Shown piece after piece: positions 1-8,732 of a DNA stretch of 10,020 nucleotides. The translations under genes and the position numbers were made by a program. Source of the DNA: Irineochytrium annulatum (Eukaryota; Chytridiomycota; Chytridiomycetes; Chytridiales; Chytridiaceae). The notes below the pieces were generated by a model. That model was not told where the DNA came from, searched no databases, and saw nothing but the letters and a program-made list of their open reading frames with translations. Where the stretch lies: the NCBI GenBank assembly GCA_027600665.1, contig JADGJL010000824.1, forward strand, positions 3,277-13,296, written 5' to 3'. Positions within the stretch are counted from its first letter, which is position 1. Each line of letters opens with the position of its first letter.

Positions 1-689
1 TTTTTTTTTTTTTTTTTTAAGTGTAAGTACAATATTCTCGACTTAGCAGATGCGATCTAATATTCGGCAATAGCATGCCTTCCACTTTCATTGCATTAAA
101 CGCTGGTTGAAGACTCGTGAGGTTTGCCCGCTGGACAACCGAGAATGGGTATTGCAGAAGGTACTTTTTTTTGGTGCTCCAACGAAAAGCTAACAAATCT
201 CCAGGTTGGATTGTGAGAAGATTGTCGGGAGTTTTGCGTGCGGAGATTTATCTGGTATATTTGGGAAGGCGTTTGGAAGGTTTCGTGGCGTTGGGAGGTA
301 CGGGACCGTTATGCTGGATTCGATTATATATTGTGCGTGACGTCGTCGAAATTTTCTCGTTTGATAGTAAATTGTTGTTTCTGTGCATAAATTCAACAAA
401 GTTGTTTGCAAATAATCTAAGCGCGCAAGGTTGTATATTGTCGTCTAAAAAATGCTTCAGTGCTATTAGGATTAAGGACGGAAGTGCTGCATAATGTAGT
501 AAGGTAAGAAGGTGTAAGAGGAAATTTAAAAGAGAATCAAGCGTGAAAACAATTGGAAAGTGCCTTAACAACTCCCCCCCACCAAGCCAGCAACCCTAGT
601 CCGGCAATCCTTGAATTACGCACGATCTCCTTCCCCTGCACCAAACGAGAAAAGTCGAATTACGTTTAAGAGGTTCTTTACAAATTCTC
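1..689. other. Intergenic region without supported gene; T-run at edge
   Basis: This AT-richer stretch lies downstream of the cyclase stop codon. It opens with 18 consecutive T at 1-18; the true length is unknown because the run touches the window edge. Open frames exist on both strands (117-494 plus, 248-571 minus) but their translations match nothing I recognise and overlap each other. They lack a convincing start context and the GC-rich codon use of the neighbouring genes. The part next to 690 must hold the 3' UTR of the cyclase. I see no clear AATAAA on the minus strand there. A C-run of seven lies near 575-581. I see no tRNA, repeat array or transposon end. Confidence 0.6.
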
Positions 690-3600
690 TCAGAACTTCG
701 AATCAAACTTCCAGCAAGTATCCCAATTTGGCGCTGCGGGGACGTCGTACAGGCCATCGAGTATACCCTTGCAACGGTCCATTATGGTCTTTGAAGGCTG
801 GTCGTCAGCTACTTGGATTGCCTTCTTGAAATGACTGATGGCGACGGCCCAGTTCTGGTGCCGGTATTCTGCTAAACCGAGCTCATAGCAAATCATAGCC
901 GTCTAAACAGCGATGCGTTAGTACAGACCAAGCTCTTATATTGAAGTAAGTTACCATCGTATCATGAGGTAGCTCGTGATCTATCGGACCGATGACCTCG
1001 TAGAGAGTCGTAGGCCGCGTCTTGCCCTTGACAACGACGCTGTCGATCTCCCTAAGGTGGAAGTGATCCTTCACCTCCTCCCGCGTGCGGTCACATATCA
1101 TAATCATCGTCCCATACACCTTCGTCGCGTTCTCGATCCTACTCGCGACATTCACCGCCTCCCCGATGACCGTGTATTCCATCCTCCGCGCACTGCCGAT
1201 GTTTCCGCTGAGAACCATGCCCGTCGATATCCCTATACCCATCCGCAAGGCAGGGAGACCCCGGATCTGATTACGCTTGTTGAGCTCCTCAAGGCCGCTC
1301 TTCATCCTCAATGATGACGAAACGCAGCGGATGGAGTCTGTCGCACTTGGAAAGGGTACTCCAAACACGGCCATCGCTGCGTCGCCAATATATTTGTCAA
1401 GGATTCCGGACTCGGCCATGATTGCGTCGACGAGGGAGGTGTAATGCATGTTGAGGAGCGAGACGACATTTGATGGATCCATCGACTCCGAGAGGGTGGT
1501 AACTAAAAGGTAAAGTTAACATGGCTCAACAATCAACAAAGAAGTACTCACAGTTCCTCAAGTCCGCAAACATCACACTTATCTTCTGCCTCGTCCCACC
1601 CAACGCGGCCCCGCCGTCACTCATCACCTTGTGCACGAGCGCCGGGTTCATATATCGCCCTAAGGTGTTGATCACACGCCTCTCCTTGCTGATGTCCTCA
1701 ATCACGATGACCACACCCGTGACCTTTGGCTTCTTAACCTCCTCCGGCGTCCCGTCCCCGATTGGTGTGTGTCCCCTGTCCTCCCGCCCAAAACCGAGCT
1801 TTCTCCTCACACTGTCGTCAACACCTTCCAGGCCCGGCACGCCGACGGCGGCGGCCGAGCTGGCAGAGGCCCCGGAGTCGGTCATTTGGACGATGGTATA
1901 GTTGACACTCCGGACCTTGTCGTTGAGGTTAAGCTCGTAATCCTGGGCCGATATGATGCCCTCTCCACGATATGCCCGCTGGATGTCGGCGATGAGAATG
2001 GCATTCTCATGTCCGAGCCAAAAGTCGAAGGGCATTAGCCGCATAGTTGCGAGCATGTCGTCCATGTCGAGCTTTGCGGGATGGTTGATGGTCATCTGTA
2101 ATACGCCATTAGAGCCATAGAGTGGCTACAGACAAAAATGAGAACGTACCAGCCGGCCATTCTCGTCGAGGGTTAATACGACGTTCGTGATTGACTTTTT
2201 CAACAAGATAGTCAGCGTTTGCACATCGCCAATGCAGATCGAAGGAAAACACACCTGAAGAATCATGGAGAGGAAGTTCTTGGTTTGATTCGTCTCATGC
2301 AGCGTAACCTGGAGGGCTTTGAAAAGAATGCTCTTCTCAATTGTCACTGCCGCTACGAGCAATGTTGGTTCAGCTTTCGTTCGATTCGAAAAACACAATA
2401 AATACCTAAAGCCGAAAACGCCATTAAAAGAAGTTCGTCTTCCTTCGAGAACGAGGAATTTTCGGGGAGCTTATTGATCACTTGCGTGACGCCAATAATC
2501 TCCCCCTGAGTATTCCGCATCGGCATGCAAAGGATGTTGCGCGTAATGAACCCCGTCTTCATGTCCACCGACCGATTAAAGCGGCGGTCATTGTAGGCTA
2601 AAGAGAAGTGGATTAGATAAATTAAAACACGACTCTTTCTTTTACGACTCACCATTCGGGATGTTCAATATCTCTCCTGTTTGCGATACATGGCCAGCAA
2701 TACCCTTCGTCGCCGGTATCCGAATCTCACCAGCGCCGTGAGCAAGCGTCGACCAAAGCTCGCCCTTCGACTTATCCAGCATAAAAAGCGCACACCGCTC
2801 CGCATTCAACAACTCTTGGGCTGTCTGCATGATGACCTTTATGAGGTCGCCGAGATCAAGCTCAGAAGACATCAGAGAAGCCGTGTTCAGCAACACCCTG
2901 ATATCGTCCTGCTTCCTGATTGCCTGCTGCCGCACCTGCGAGTGCTTTAGCAGCAACGTCCACATGCTGCTTAAACTCCTCAGCACAAATTCGTCTTCCG
3001 CCGAGAAGTACGGAGGCGCCCCCGGCAGACCCTTATTGACCACCTCGATGATGCCATTCACCTTCGACATCTCCGAAACCACCGGCGCCGATAGCAGGCA
3101 GTCCACCTCCAGCCTCCCATACGTCTCGTGCACCTCGTCCGTGTACAACCCCGACGTCTTGGCGTTGTAAACGTTCACAACCTCCCCCTTCAACACCGCC
3201 TCGGAGCAAAACACCCTGTCGCCCTGCACGGTCTCCCCCTCCTTCATCCAGTTGCTCGACCGGACCACGATGTCGCCCGACGACTCGCTGACGGTGTACA
3301 GGCACGCGTACTTGGCGTCGACGGCCGTGAGTGCACACTCGAGCAAAGTGGCCATGGCCTTATCGATGTCACCCTCGATCGCGATGCGGTGCATGCAGCT
3401 CAAAAGGCCCTGGAGCTTCTTGCACCGGCTCGCGAGGAACCCGACCACGACCCGCGTGGCGTCGGGACCGGCCCGCTGAAGCTGCTTCAGGGTCGTGTGG
3501 TAGTCGTAGCTGGAGTTAAGGAGCTTCATGTAGAGGTTGGCGTTCATGAAGGAGGGATGCTGCGGGTGGGAGGTGGCTGGGTGCATTCCGGCGGCGGGGT

Positions 3601-4667
3601 ATGATGAGGTCGTAAGATCGCGGGCAGGGCGATCCGTGAATGCAGGCATGGCGCCGTGGCCGACCGGCTGTGGAGGAAGGCCCAGGTCCAGCCCGAGATT
3701 CTTCGCCTCGTCAAAAGCCTGCTCGGACTTCCCGATGTCAATGAAGTTGTTCTCAAACTCCTCCGTGATCGCGATCGCGTTCGTCTTCTCCAGAAAGGGA
3801 AGCTTCGCCGCGGGTGCCGGATCCGGGTCGCGCTCCCGCGACTTTGGTATCATTGTGCCGTCGGCCATAGCCGGCTGAGGTCTTCGGGTGTTCAGTGGAG
3901 TTGTCGGGTTGCCCACGCTTTCCTGTTGTTTCGGAGTTTTCCTCCGGAATAGCTTCTGGTGATTCGAAAACTTGGTATAGGCGTCAGGCTGGAGAATGGT
4001 AGAATTCTGACAACGCATTAATGCATTCGAGCTTTTTTTAAAAACACGATAAATCAGTAATGCATACATGGCTTGGCGAAGACTCCGACATCCTTAAATT
4101 AAGGCAAGTGCAGACAAATTCAATCTGCTTCGAAGAGGATCTCGCCAGGAGGCCTCTCAAAAGCTGATTTCTTTGGCTATCACTCATTGCCGCAAACAGA
4201 GCCCAGGTCTGTTGTATGGCCGCGTGGGTCGAATCCGGGCTCACAATAGACGCGTTGGGCGCACCTCCACCACCAACGCTGCCAACAGGACTTGACGGCG
4301 CGTCGTCCAACCCCGACGATCGGAGCATGTGTATTTGAAGCGGCATATGTGATAACTTCGGCAGGGATGGCTCCGGCAGGGGGAAGTTTGAGAGGAGGAG
4401 TGGGTTGAGATTGGACAGAGCGTCGGCAACGCTTTGAGGCGCCATGTTGGACGGTGCGAAAAGTTGCTGTGCTGACGTGGTTGCATTTGACGCTGTTGAC
4501 GCGGCGCCGGGAAACTTGGATGATGATTGCGGCAGGGCGTGGGCTGTAGGGATTTGGACCTTAGGGTTGGACCGTCGCGAGGACTGGCCCATCGGACCCT
4601 TCGCATGTTTGCCGCCGAGATTCGCATGGTGCTCGTCCGCGAAAAGCACCAGGTCCGACGAGCGCAT
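690..4667 (-). CDS. GAF-GAF-PAS-class IIIb adenylyl cyclase with C-terminal TPR
   Basis: Predicted to make cAMP from ATP. Exons (minus): 4667-4068, 4006-2653, 2597-2406, 2352-2255, 2194-2150, 2095-1552, 1502-955, 902-690. All phases close, giving 3594 nt and 1197 aa. Order: low-complexity N-terminus with a Leu-rich helix near 160-190; GAF-A about 407-555; GAF-B about 584-726; PAS-like segment about 742-900 with a Ser/Ala/Gly-rich insert; cyclase domain about 930-1117; TPR-like helices from 1128. Metal aspartates are D941 (FADLRNF) and D985 (KYIGDA). K981 and T1055 form the class IIIb Lys/Thr purine pair; N1062 and R1066 complete the site. Both GAFs carry NKXnFX3DE (N524/K525/F534/D538/E539 and N693/K694/F701/D705/E706). 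The layout matches Anabaena CyaB1. No membrane segment is seen, so it is probably soluble. The ATG at 4667 is the first after an in-frame TAA, with A at -3. Residues upstream of GAF-A are the least certain. Confidence 0.9.
4007..4067 (-). other. Intron 1 of the cyclase gene (61 nt)
   Basis: The frame from the N-terminal exon meets a stop inside this stretch, so an intron is needed to join it to the GAF exon. Donor CAT|GTATGC and acceptor TTGTCAG|AAT keep phase 0. An alternative acceptor at CTCCAG, 18 nt further on, would also keep the frame and drop six residues. If the N-terminal exon were not part of the gene, the protein could start at ATG 4069 or at the ATG near 3870. I prefer the joined model because the upstream exon is 200 codons long without a stop and ends in a Leu-rich helix. 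Confidence 0.6.
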
Positions 4668-5068
4668 TGTTGCGAGGGCCGGGGCCTCGTATGGAGAAGG
4701 TAACGGAGGCGGATGCCAGCCCGTATTGCTAGCCGGACGAAGTCGACCGGAACGGTGTGATCGTTAGATGGCGATATATGCAGTTCGGCGGGTGCCAGAT
4801 AGTTGGTGTCGGGCGGTCTGTGGCCGGGTGGTTGCTGGTGTGGAGGCGGGCTTCCCTTGAAGGTGTACCGGTGTCAAATGAATCCGCGAAAACTCGAACT
4901 TCAGACTTTCGATTGCCGCCTGACCCGGGATCCTCCGCTCCGCCCCCCTGCACGAGGACCGTCTGGGACGGCCGTCATCACCGGGCGACTGTCTCCGCGT
5001 CCCCGCCTCCGACCTGCAGCCGGTTGCCTGGAGTTTGGGCGATCATCACCTCCCGGTCAGACAGACTG
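4668..5068. promoter_or_regulatory. Divergent promoter region between cyclase and unknown gene
   Basis: This 401-bp GC-rich region lies between two start codons facing away from each other, so it must hold the promoters and 5' leaders of both genes. I see GATA-like words near 4772 and 4798 but no convincing TATA box or repeat, and such short words occur by chance. The plus frame is open from 4757 into the downstream gene, so part of this region could be coding if the longer start is used. On the minus side the frame is open back to a TAA near 4765 but has no earlier ATG. Confidence 0.5.
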
Positions 5069-5833
5069 ATGGCGTCGTTGTGGCCCCAGCCCCTCCAGTT
5101 CCATCCCCTCCACCAGCAGCCGTTCATGTTTCCACACCAACACATTGATGGATCGCAGACGCCCCGAGGACCACATGGAACTTTTCAGCAAGCCGCATAC
5201 GCGCAGGACGCGTATGCTGCGTTCCACCATCAAATCCACCAGCAGCATCAGTTTCCACCTGCCCTCTACAGCCAGGCCAGCCAGCACCCGGTACCTCTCC
5301 CTCCGCCCCTGAGAGTCGCAAAGCGAACTCGATCGCAGGCAGACTCGGAGGAGTGTTCTTCGGACACCCGGTTTCCGTCGTCCGTCTCCTCGTCCTCAAC
5401 GCACTCGGGCTCGAACAACTCGACCGAGGAGGATCTGCCGGAGAACGTGCGGGAACGATTTAAGAGGATTAGGGTGGATGGTGACGGCATGGAGGGATAC
5501 CCGGTTCAGTTTGGGGATATTGATGACGCGTCATCTTCCTCGCTGTTAGGTGCTGCGGTTGCTCGTGGCATGCAGGCGCGGAGTGTCCCGCGACTGGCCA
5601 GGGAGGACACACCGGACCCGCGCTATGCGCACGTGAACTCGCAGCTGGCGAGAATTAGGGAGGAAAGGGAGAGGATGAGAAGGGTCACAAATGGGGTTCA
5701 CAATGCGCAACCCCTGATCGCAAAGATGATCGATCCGGAGATGGAGGAGCGGGCGGTGGATATGGCGTATGCTGGGGTTAATAGCGTGCTCTTTTCAGTT
5801 GCAATGGAACGGGGTCGCATTACGGACTTGTAG
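5069..5833 (+). CDS. Unrecognised 254-aa protein, probably nuclear
   Basis: An intronless frame ending in TAG at 5833. I do not recognise the family. Residues 1-80 are rich in Gln, His, Pro and aromatics, as in disordered transcription-related proteins. A basic cluster at 82-88 (RVAKRTR) and another at 128-135 (RERFKRIR) could be nuclear localisation signals. Residues 93-120 are a Ser/Thr/acidic tract. Residues 176-206 are highly charged and probably helical (LARIREERERMRR). The last 40 residues (from about 214, ending SVAMERGRITDL) are less biased and look folded. The ATG at 5069 is chosen because the 104 residues gained from the earlier in-frame ATG (4757) look unlike protein: they are Trp/Arg/Pro-rich and lie in the promoter region. 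Its context (C at -3, G at +4) is only fair. It faces away from the cyclase gene. A DNA-binding or adaptor role would be speculation. Confidence 0.7.
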   Translation: MASLWPQPLQFHPLHQQPFMFPHQHIDGSQTPRGPHGTFQQAAYAQDAYAAFHHQIHQQHQFPPALYSQASQHPVPLPPPLRVAKRTRSQADSEECSSDTRFPSSVSSSSTHSGSNNSTEEDLPENVRERFKRIRVDGDGMEGYPVQFGDIDDASSSSLLGAAVARGMQARSVPRLAREDTPDPRYAHVNSQLARIREERERMRRVTNGVHNAQPLIAKMIDPEMEERAVDMAYAGVNSVLFSVAMERGRITDL

Positions 5834-5997
5834 CAGCAGGATTTTTGTCGTTGATGGTCAACATACAAGCCAAATACCCCATTTTATTTAGAACTGCTCA
5901 TGTGATAGCTAATGTCAAGCAGTGCGTGCAACCTTTGATTATGTGACACCTCAATGCAATATATATTCAATAGAGCTTAACAATATGTGACCTCGAT
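5834..5997. terminator. Convergent 3' region with AATAAA for the minus gene
   Basis: This 164-bp AT-rich gap separates the stop codons of two convergent genes. On the minus strand it contains AATAAA (plus-strand TTTATT at 5883-5888), 110 nt past the thioredoxin gene's stop, a plausible polyadenylation signal. The plus-strand gene has no exact AATAAA here, only AT-rich stretches such as the one near 5958-5969. The two transcripts probably overlap at their 3' ends. Confidence 0.45.
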
Positions 5998-7202
5998 TTA
6001 CTTCGAGGACGGCCCCGCGCCGTGATCATGGTTGTCCTTGTTGAAGCCCTCCGTTATAGGCTTGGTCGCCTCGACGGGAGAACCGTACAAGGTGAGTCTC
6101 GTAATGGCGGAAGTGTCGGCACCGGTGAGGTTATCCTTCGCACAAGTCAATACCAACATCGGATCCAGTACGCTCACCTCGACGAAGATAGTAATACTGT
6201 GAACACTTTGGTACTTGACAAACCGCAACGGAATAATGGTGCCCTCTGGAGACGCGCGATTAACGATGGCTGTCATTAAGCGGTTGCGCACCTTTGTAGC
6301 TCTCCTCGGTCAGCTCAATTTTCTCCGTCTCAGTCACGCTGTCGACGTCGTCGAACGACAGCGTTACGGCGCGGTTGACATAGGTGCGGATAGTCTTTGG
6401 TGCCTTGTCAAGCGGCGCCTCGATGGAGAACGAGTGGAGCTTGACGACTTGGTTGAAGGGAATCACGATGATGATTTGCTCGTCGACGTCGCTCTCGAGG
6501 TAGCTGCCGTCCTTGGAGAAAATCGAATGCACTGTGTGCTTCTCCGACTGGTTCAAGCACTCGACCTGGTTCTTAGTCAGATAGCCATCGAGGTCAACGT
6601 GCAGGCCCAGAAGAGAGTTGGTATTCGCGTCGTTCGGGCCTTGGTATTTCTGCATGCAGGAAAGTGTAAGCCCTCGCCTGATGTTAAGCCTACCGTAATC
6701 ATCTCCTCGAGTTGCTTGGGAGAAGCGCCCCTCATTTCAAACACTTCCGCCTTGTTCTTAACAAACTTGAAGGTCGGCATCGCCGAAATGCCATACTGCT
6801 CCGCGACGGACTAACCAAATAATGGTAAATCAATACACGCTGCTCGTCGCCAAATCACCTTGACTTTGTCCACATCCACTTTCAGGCAAATGACGTGCCG
6901 GAACCTCGACGCCAGCTCCGCGTATATGGGAGCGATGGCCTTTAGCGAAAGTTAGCCAACCCGTTCACATTTGCACTGAGGTCGCGCTGGCAAAGGAGGA
7001 GTAGCGACTTGCCTTGCAGGGACCACACCAGGCAGCCGTGAAATCAACCACTATAAGCTGGCAGAGGAGAGTGGTGTTAGTCAGCATTCACCGCGAAGGC
7101 TGGCAGTGGCGAAATCAGCATCGACATCACCTTCGTAGGTGGGGCGGACTGGAGGATCTCGTGGAATTGGGCCTCGTTCGTTATCTCCTTCACGAACGCC
7201 AT
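5998..7202 (-). CDS. Thioredoxin-PITH domain protein, TXNL1-like
   Basis: Cytosolic thioredoxin fused to a PITH (proteasome-interacting) domain. The family in animals and yeasts (human TXNL1, fission yeast Txl1) binds the 26S proteasome and acts as a disulfide reductase. Exons (minus): 7202-7131, 7057-7013, 6939-6859, 6810-6694, 6649-6292, 6245-6178, 6135-5998. They total 879 nt and 292 aa, against 289 aa for human TXNL1. Residues 1-105 form the thioredoxin fold, with active site WCGPC (C35, C38), VDVDKV at 60-65 and cis-proline P78 (AMPTF). Residues about 117-270 form the PITH domain (ECLNQS, then TIRTYVN, LRFVKYQ and the final strand ITRLTLYG). The tail is short and polar. Start context ACGATGG is good. 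Intron 2 uses a GC donor and intron 6 is 42 nt and stop-free. The gene follows the CobW gene on the same strand, 167 bp away. All active-site residues are present. Confidence 0.93.
6940..7012 (-). other. GC-AG intron inside the thioredoxin active-site region
   Basis: The exon ends in the codons for CGPCK, followed by AAG|GCAAGTCG, the usual form of a GC donor with otherwise perfect consensus. The acceptor is CGCTAAAG|GCC, with a GCTAAC branch-like motif at 6957-6952. Only this join yields CGPCK-AIAPIY. The GT three bases further on breaks the frame with this acceptor. The intron is 73 nt. Confidence 0.85.
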
Positions 7203-7369
7203 CGTCGACGCGTGGTGCTGCTGGGATTGAGGCGAAATTGACGAACCGAACTTCACGAAAGTAAGTGGTGCCTGTATTACTATCACTATATTTCCCGTGA
7301 CGCAGTATTGTCGTGAAGTATGACGAACGACGACTTGGAGATATAGCATATAGTCTGCGCTAAACATCG

Positions 7370-8732
7370 TCATTCTGTCCGTGGTGTGTACATCACGGCG
7401 GATGTTGCCACCCCAAAACCGTCTGCAAATTGCTGCAAAAGCCTCCGTAACTCCACGCCCATGACTGTTATCCGGACGTTAAATGCGGATGTCTCGCCCT
7501 CCCTTTTCATCTTTGTCAACGTAAAACGCTCAAATGCCCAGTTGATTAGGTACAATCCATCCGCAAGCTTTACAAAGCCCTTCACGCGATAGATGTTCTC
7601 CTTGCTCAAGGTTCCCAAAAATGCTCTGATCGAATCTTCTGTGACACTCGCCTTCACCGTGATCGCGACGTCTGACTTGTGATAGGGGTTGGCAGTCTGG
7701 TGCCCGGCGTGATCGCACCCTTCACCGCGATCGCAGGCGCTATCCAAAGGCGGGTCGCAAAGCTGAATTAGATCCACCTCGCGATTGTGGTGTTCCAATT
7801 GACGGGAGCCAGGAACCGGCGCCCCCTCTCCATCGCCGCCAATAGGCCCGCCATTCACATCGAGCTCGAACAGCCGAGTGTCAAGGCCGAATAGAAGGTC
7901 CGGCGAAACGCCGTGCTCGCCCTCACATTTAATCTTCGGCGTGTCCTCGTTGAGTTCGTAGACGTGGTCCATCACGGTTTCAAGCTCACGTTCTGTAACC
8001 TATCAAAATTGAACTCAACAAACGCTACAGGAAAGCTTACCAGCTCATGCTTATTTAACAAAATGACGTCTGTATACTTGGCCTTAACGCAGTGAATTGA
8101 AGGAACTGTCAGACCCGTGTTTTAGAGCAAAACCATACCTGCATCTTAGCAGTATAGGATGTGTCCTCATAGCCCGTAAAATTCACGCAATCGATCACAG
8201 TAATGATTCCGTCCAAAACAAAACCTTCATCCGCAATCTGACGGATCTGCCATGCGATCGGGGCTGATGAGCGTCGACGATAAGGAAATCCGAACAAGCA
8301 GCCCAAGGCAACGGAGACGTCCACATACCAGGAAAGGCGGAACCCGATGTCTCGATGATGATCCGATCAGGATTAAACTTCTCTGCCGACAATACCACGC
8401 CACGTCAGAGTGCTGTTAACTATTCATCAGCAATAGTAATCACCCTTGATCTCCATCAGCGCCACTTTCATCTGGCCAACGAGGACGCAGCACATGCAGC
8501 CGTTCAACATCTCGGTAACCTTTATGTTCTCCTCCGCCGCCAGCTCCGAATCCACTTTCACGTCCCCGAACTCATTCTTCAGCAGAACGACGTTGTAGCC
8601 TCGCGGGAGTCGCTGAATCAGCGACAGAATGATAGTTGTCTTGCCTGCACCGAGGAAGCCGGTGAACACCGTCACGGCGTGAGTTTTCTTCACCGGCTCC
8701 GCCAGGACGTTCTCTGCCGCGGCGATCTCCAT
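7370..8732 (-). CDS. CobW/COG0523 family G3E GTPase (metallochaperone-type)
   Basis: P-loop GTPase of the CobW/COG0523 group, whose studied members insert or deliver metals such as zinc, cobalt or nickel. Exons (minus): 8732-8444, 8382-8329, 8263-8139, 8082-8041, 7999-7370. They total 1140 nt and 379 aa. Motifs: Walker A GFLGAGKTT at 25-33; NEFGD at 53-57; the family metal motif CxCC as C79-M-C81-C82 in LNGCMCC; ETSGSAFP from 107; VIDCVNF from 137; and NKHE at 166-169 in place of NKxD, as usual here. A variable linker (about 195-280) holds a Cys/His-rich stretch (C251, C259, C265, H267, H270, H277). The C-terminal CobW_C domain runs from about 281 (YRVKGFV, NWAFERF). The ATG at 8732 has G at -3 and +4. 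An earlier in-frame ATG at 8849 would add 39 residues that do not look like the family. It shares a 103-bp promoter with SDH2. The exact subfamily (for example ZNG1) is not assigned. Confidence 0.92.
8000..8040 (-). other. 41-nt intron, shortest in the window
   Basis: It lies between NKHEL and VTERELE of the CobW GTPase, with donor CTG|GTAAGC and acceptor TTTGATAG|GTT, phase 0. Translation through it meets a stop, and removal restores the family sequence. It bounds a 42-nt exon (8041-8082) on one side. Confidence 0.8.

Noticed and set aside
1..18. Poly-T run as the poly(A) tail of a retrotransposon or processed gene copy
   Set aside because: No target-site duplication, reverse transcriptase or processed coding sequence is visible next to it, and the run is cut by the window edge, so a simple homopolymer is the safer reading.
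117..494. Open frame of 125 codons on the plus strand, and 248-571 on the minus strand
   Set aside because: The two overlap, match no family and sit in AT-rich sequence behind the cyclase. They are probably chance frames in 3' UTR or intergenic DNA.
3128..3604. Plus-strand frame of 158 codons and other long frames opposite the cyclase GAF exon (for example 3537-3878)
   Set aside because: They lie antisense to a well-supported GAF coding exon. GC-rich codon bias makes such shadow frames long; their composition is Arg/His/Gly/Val-rich without domains.
4757..5068. N-terminal extension of the unknown plus-strand gene from the earlier ATG
   Set aside because: The extra 104 residues are Trp/Arg/Pro-rich and look like translated promoter. 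The start at 5069 opens directly into the Q/H/P-rich domain. Transcript ends would decide; it is not excluded.
6215..6814. Plus-strand frame of 199 codons
   Set aside because: It is antisense to the PITH and thioredoxin exons, which fit their families residue by residue.
8383..8420. Earlier acceptor (TTAACAG at 8414) for CobW intron 1
   Set aside because: Using it brings a TGA into frame within a few codons. The acceptor at 8383 restores EIKEKFNPDRIIIE, the family sequence.
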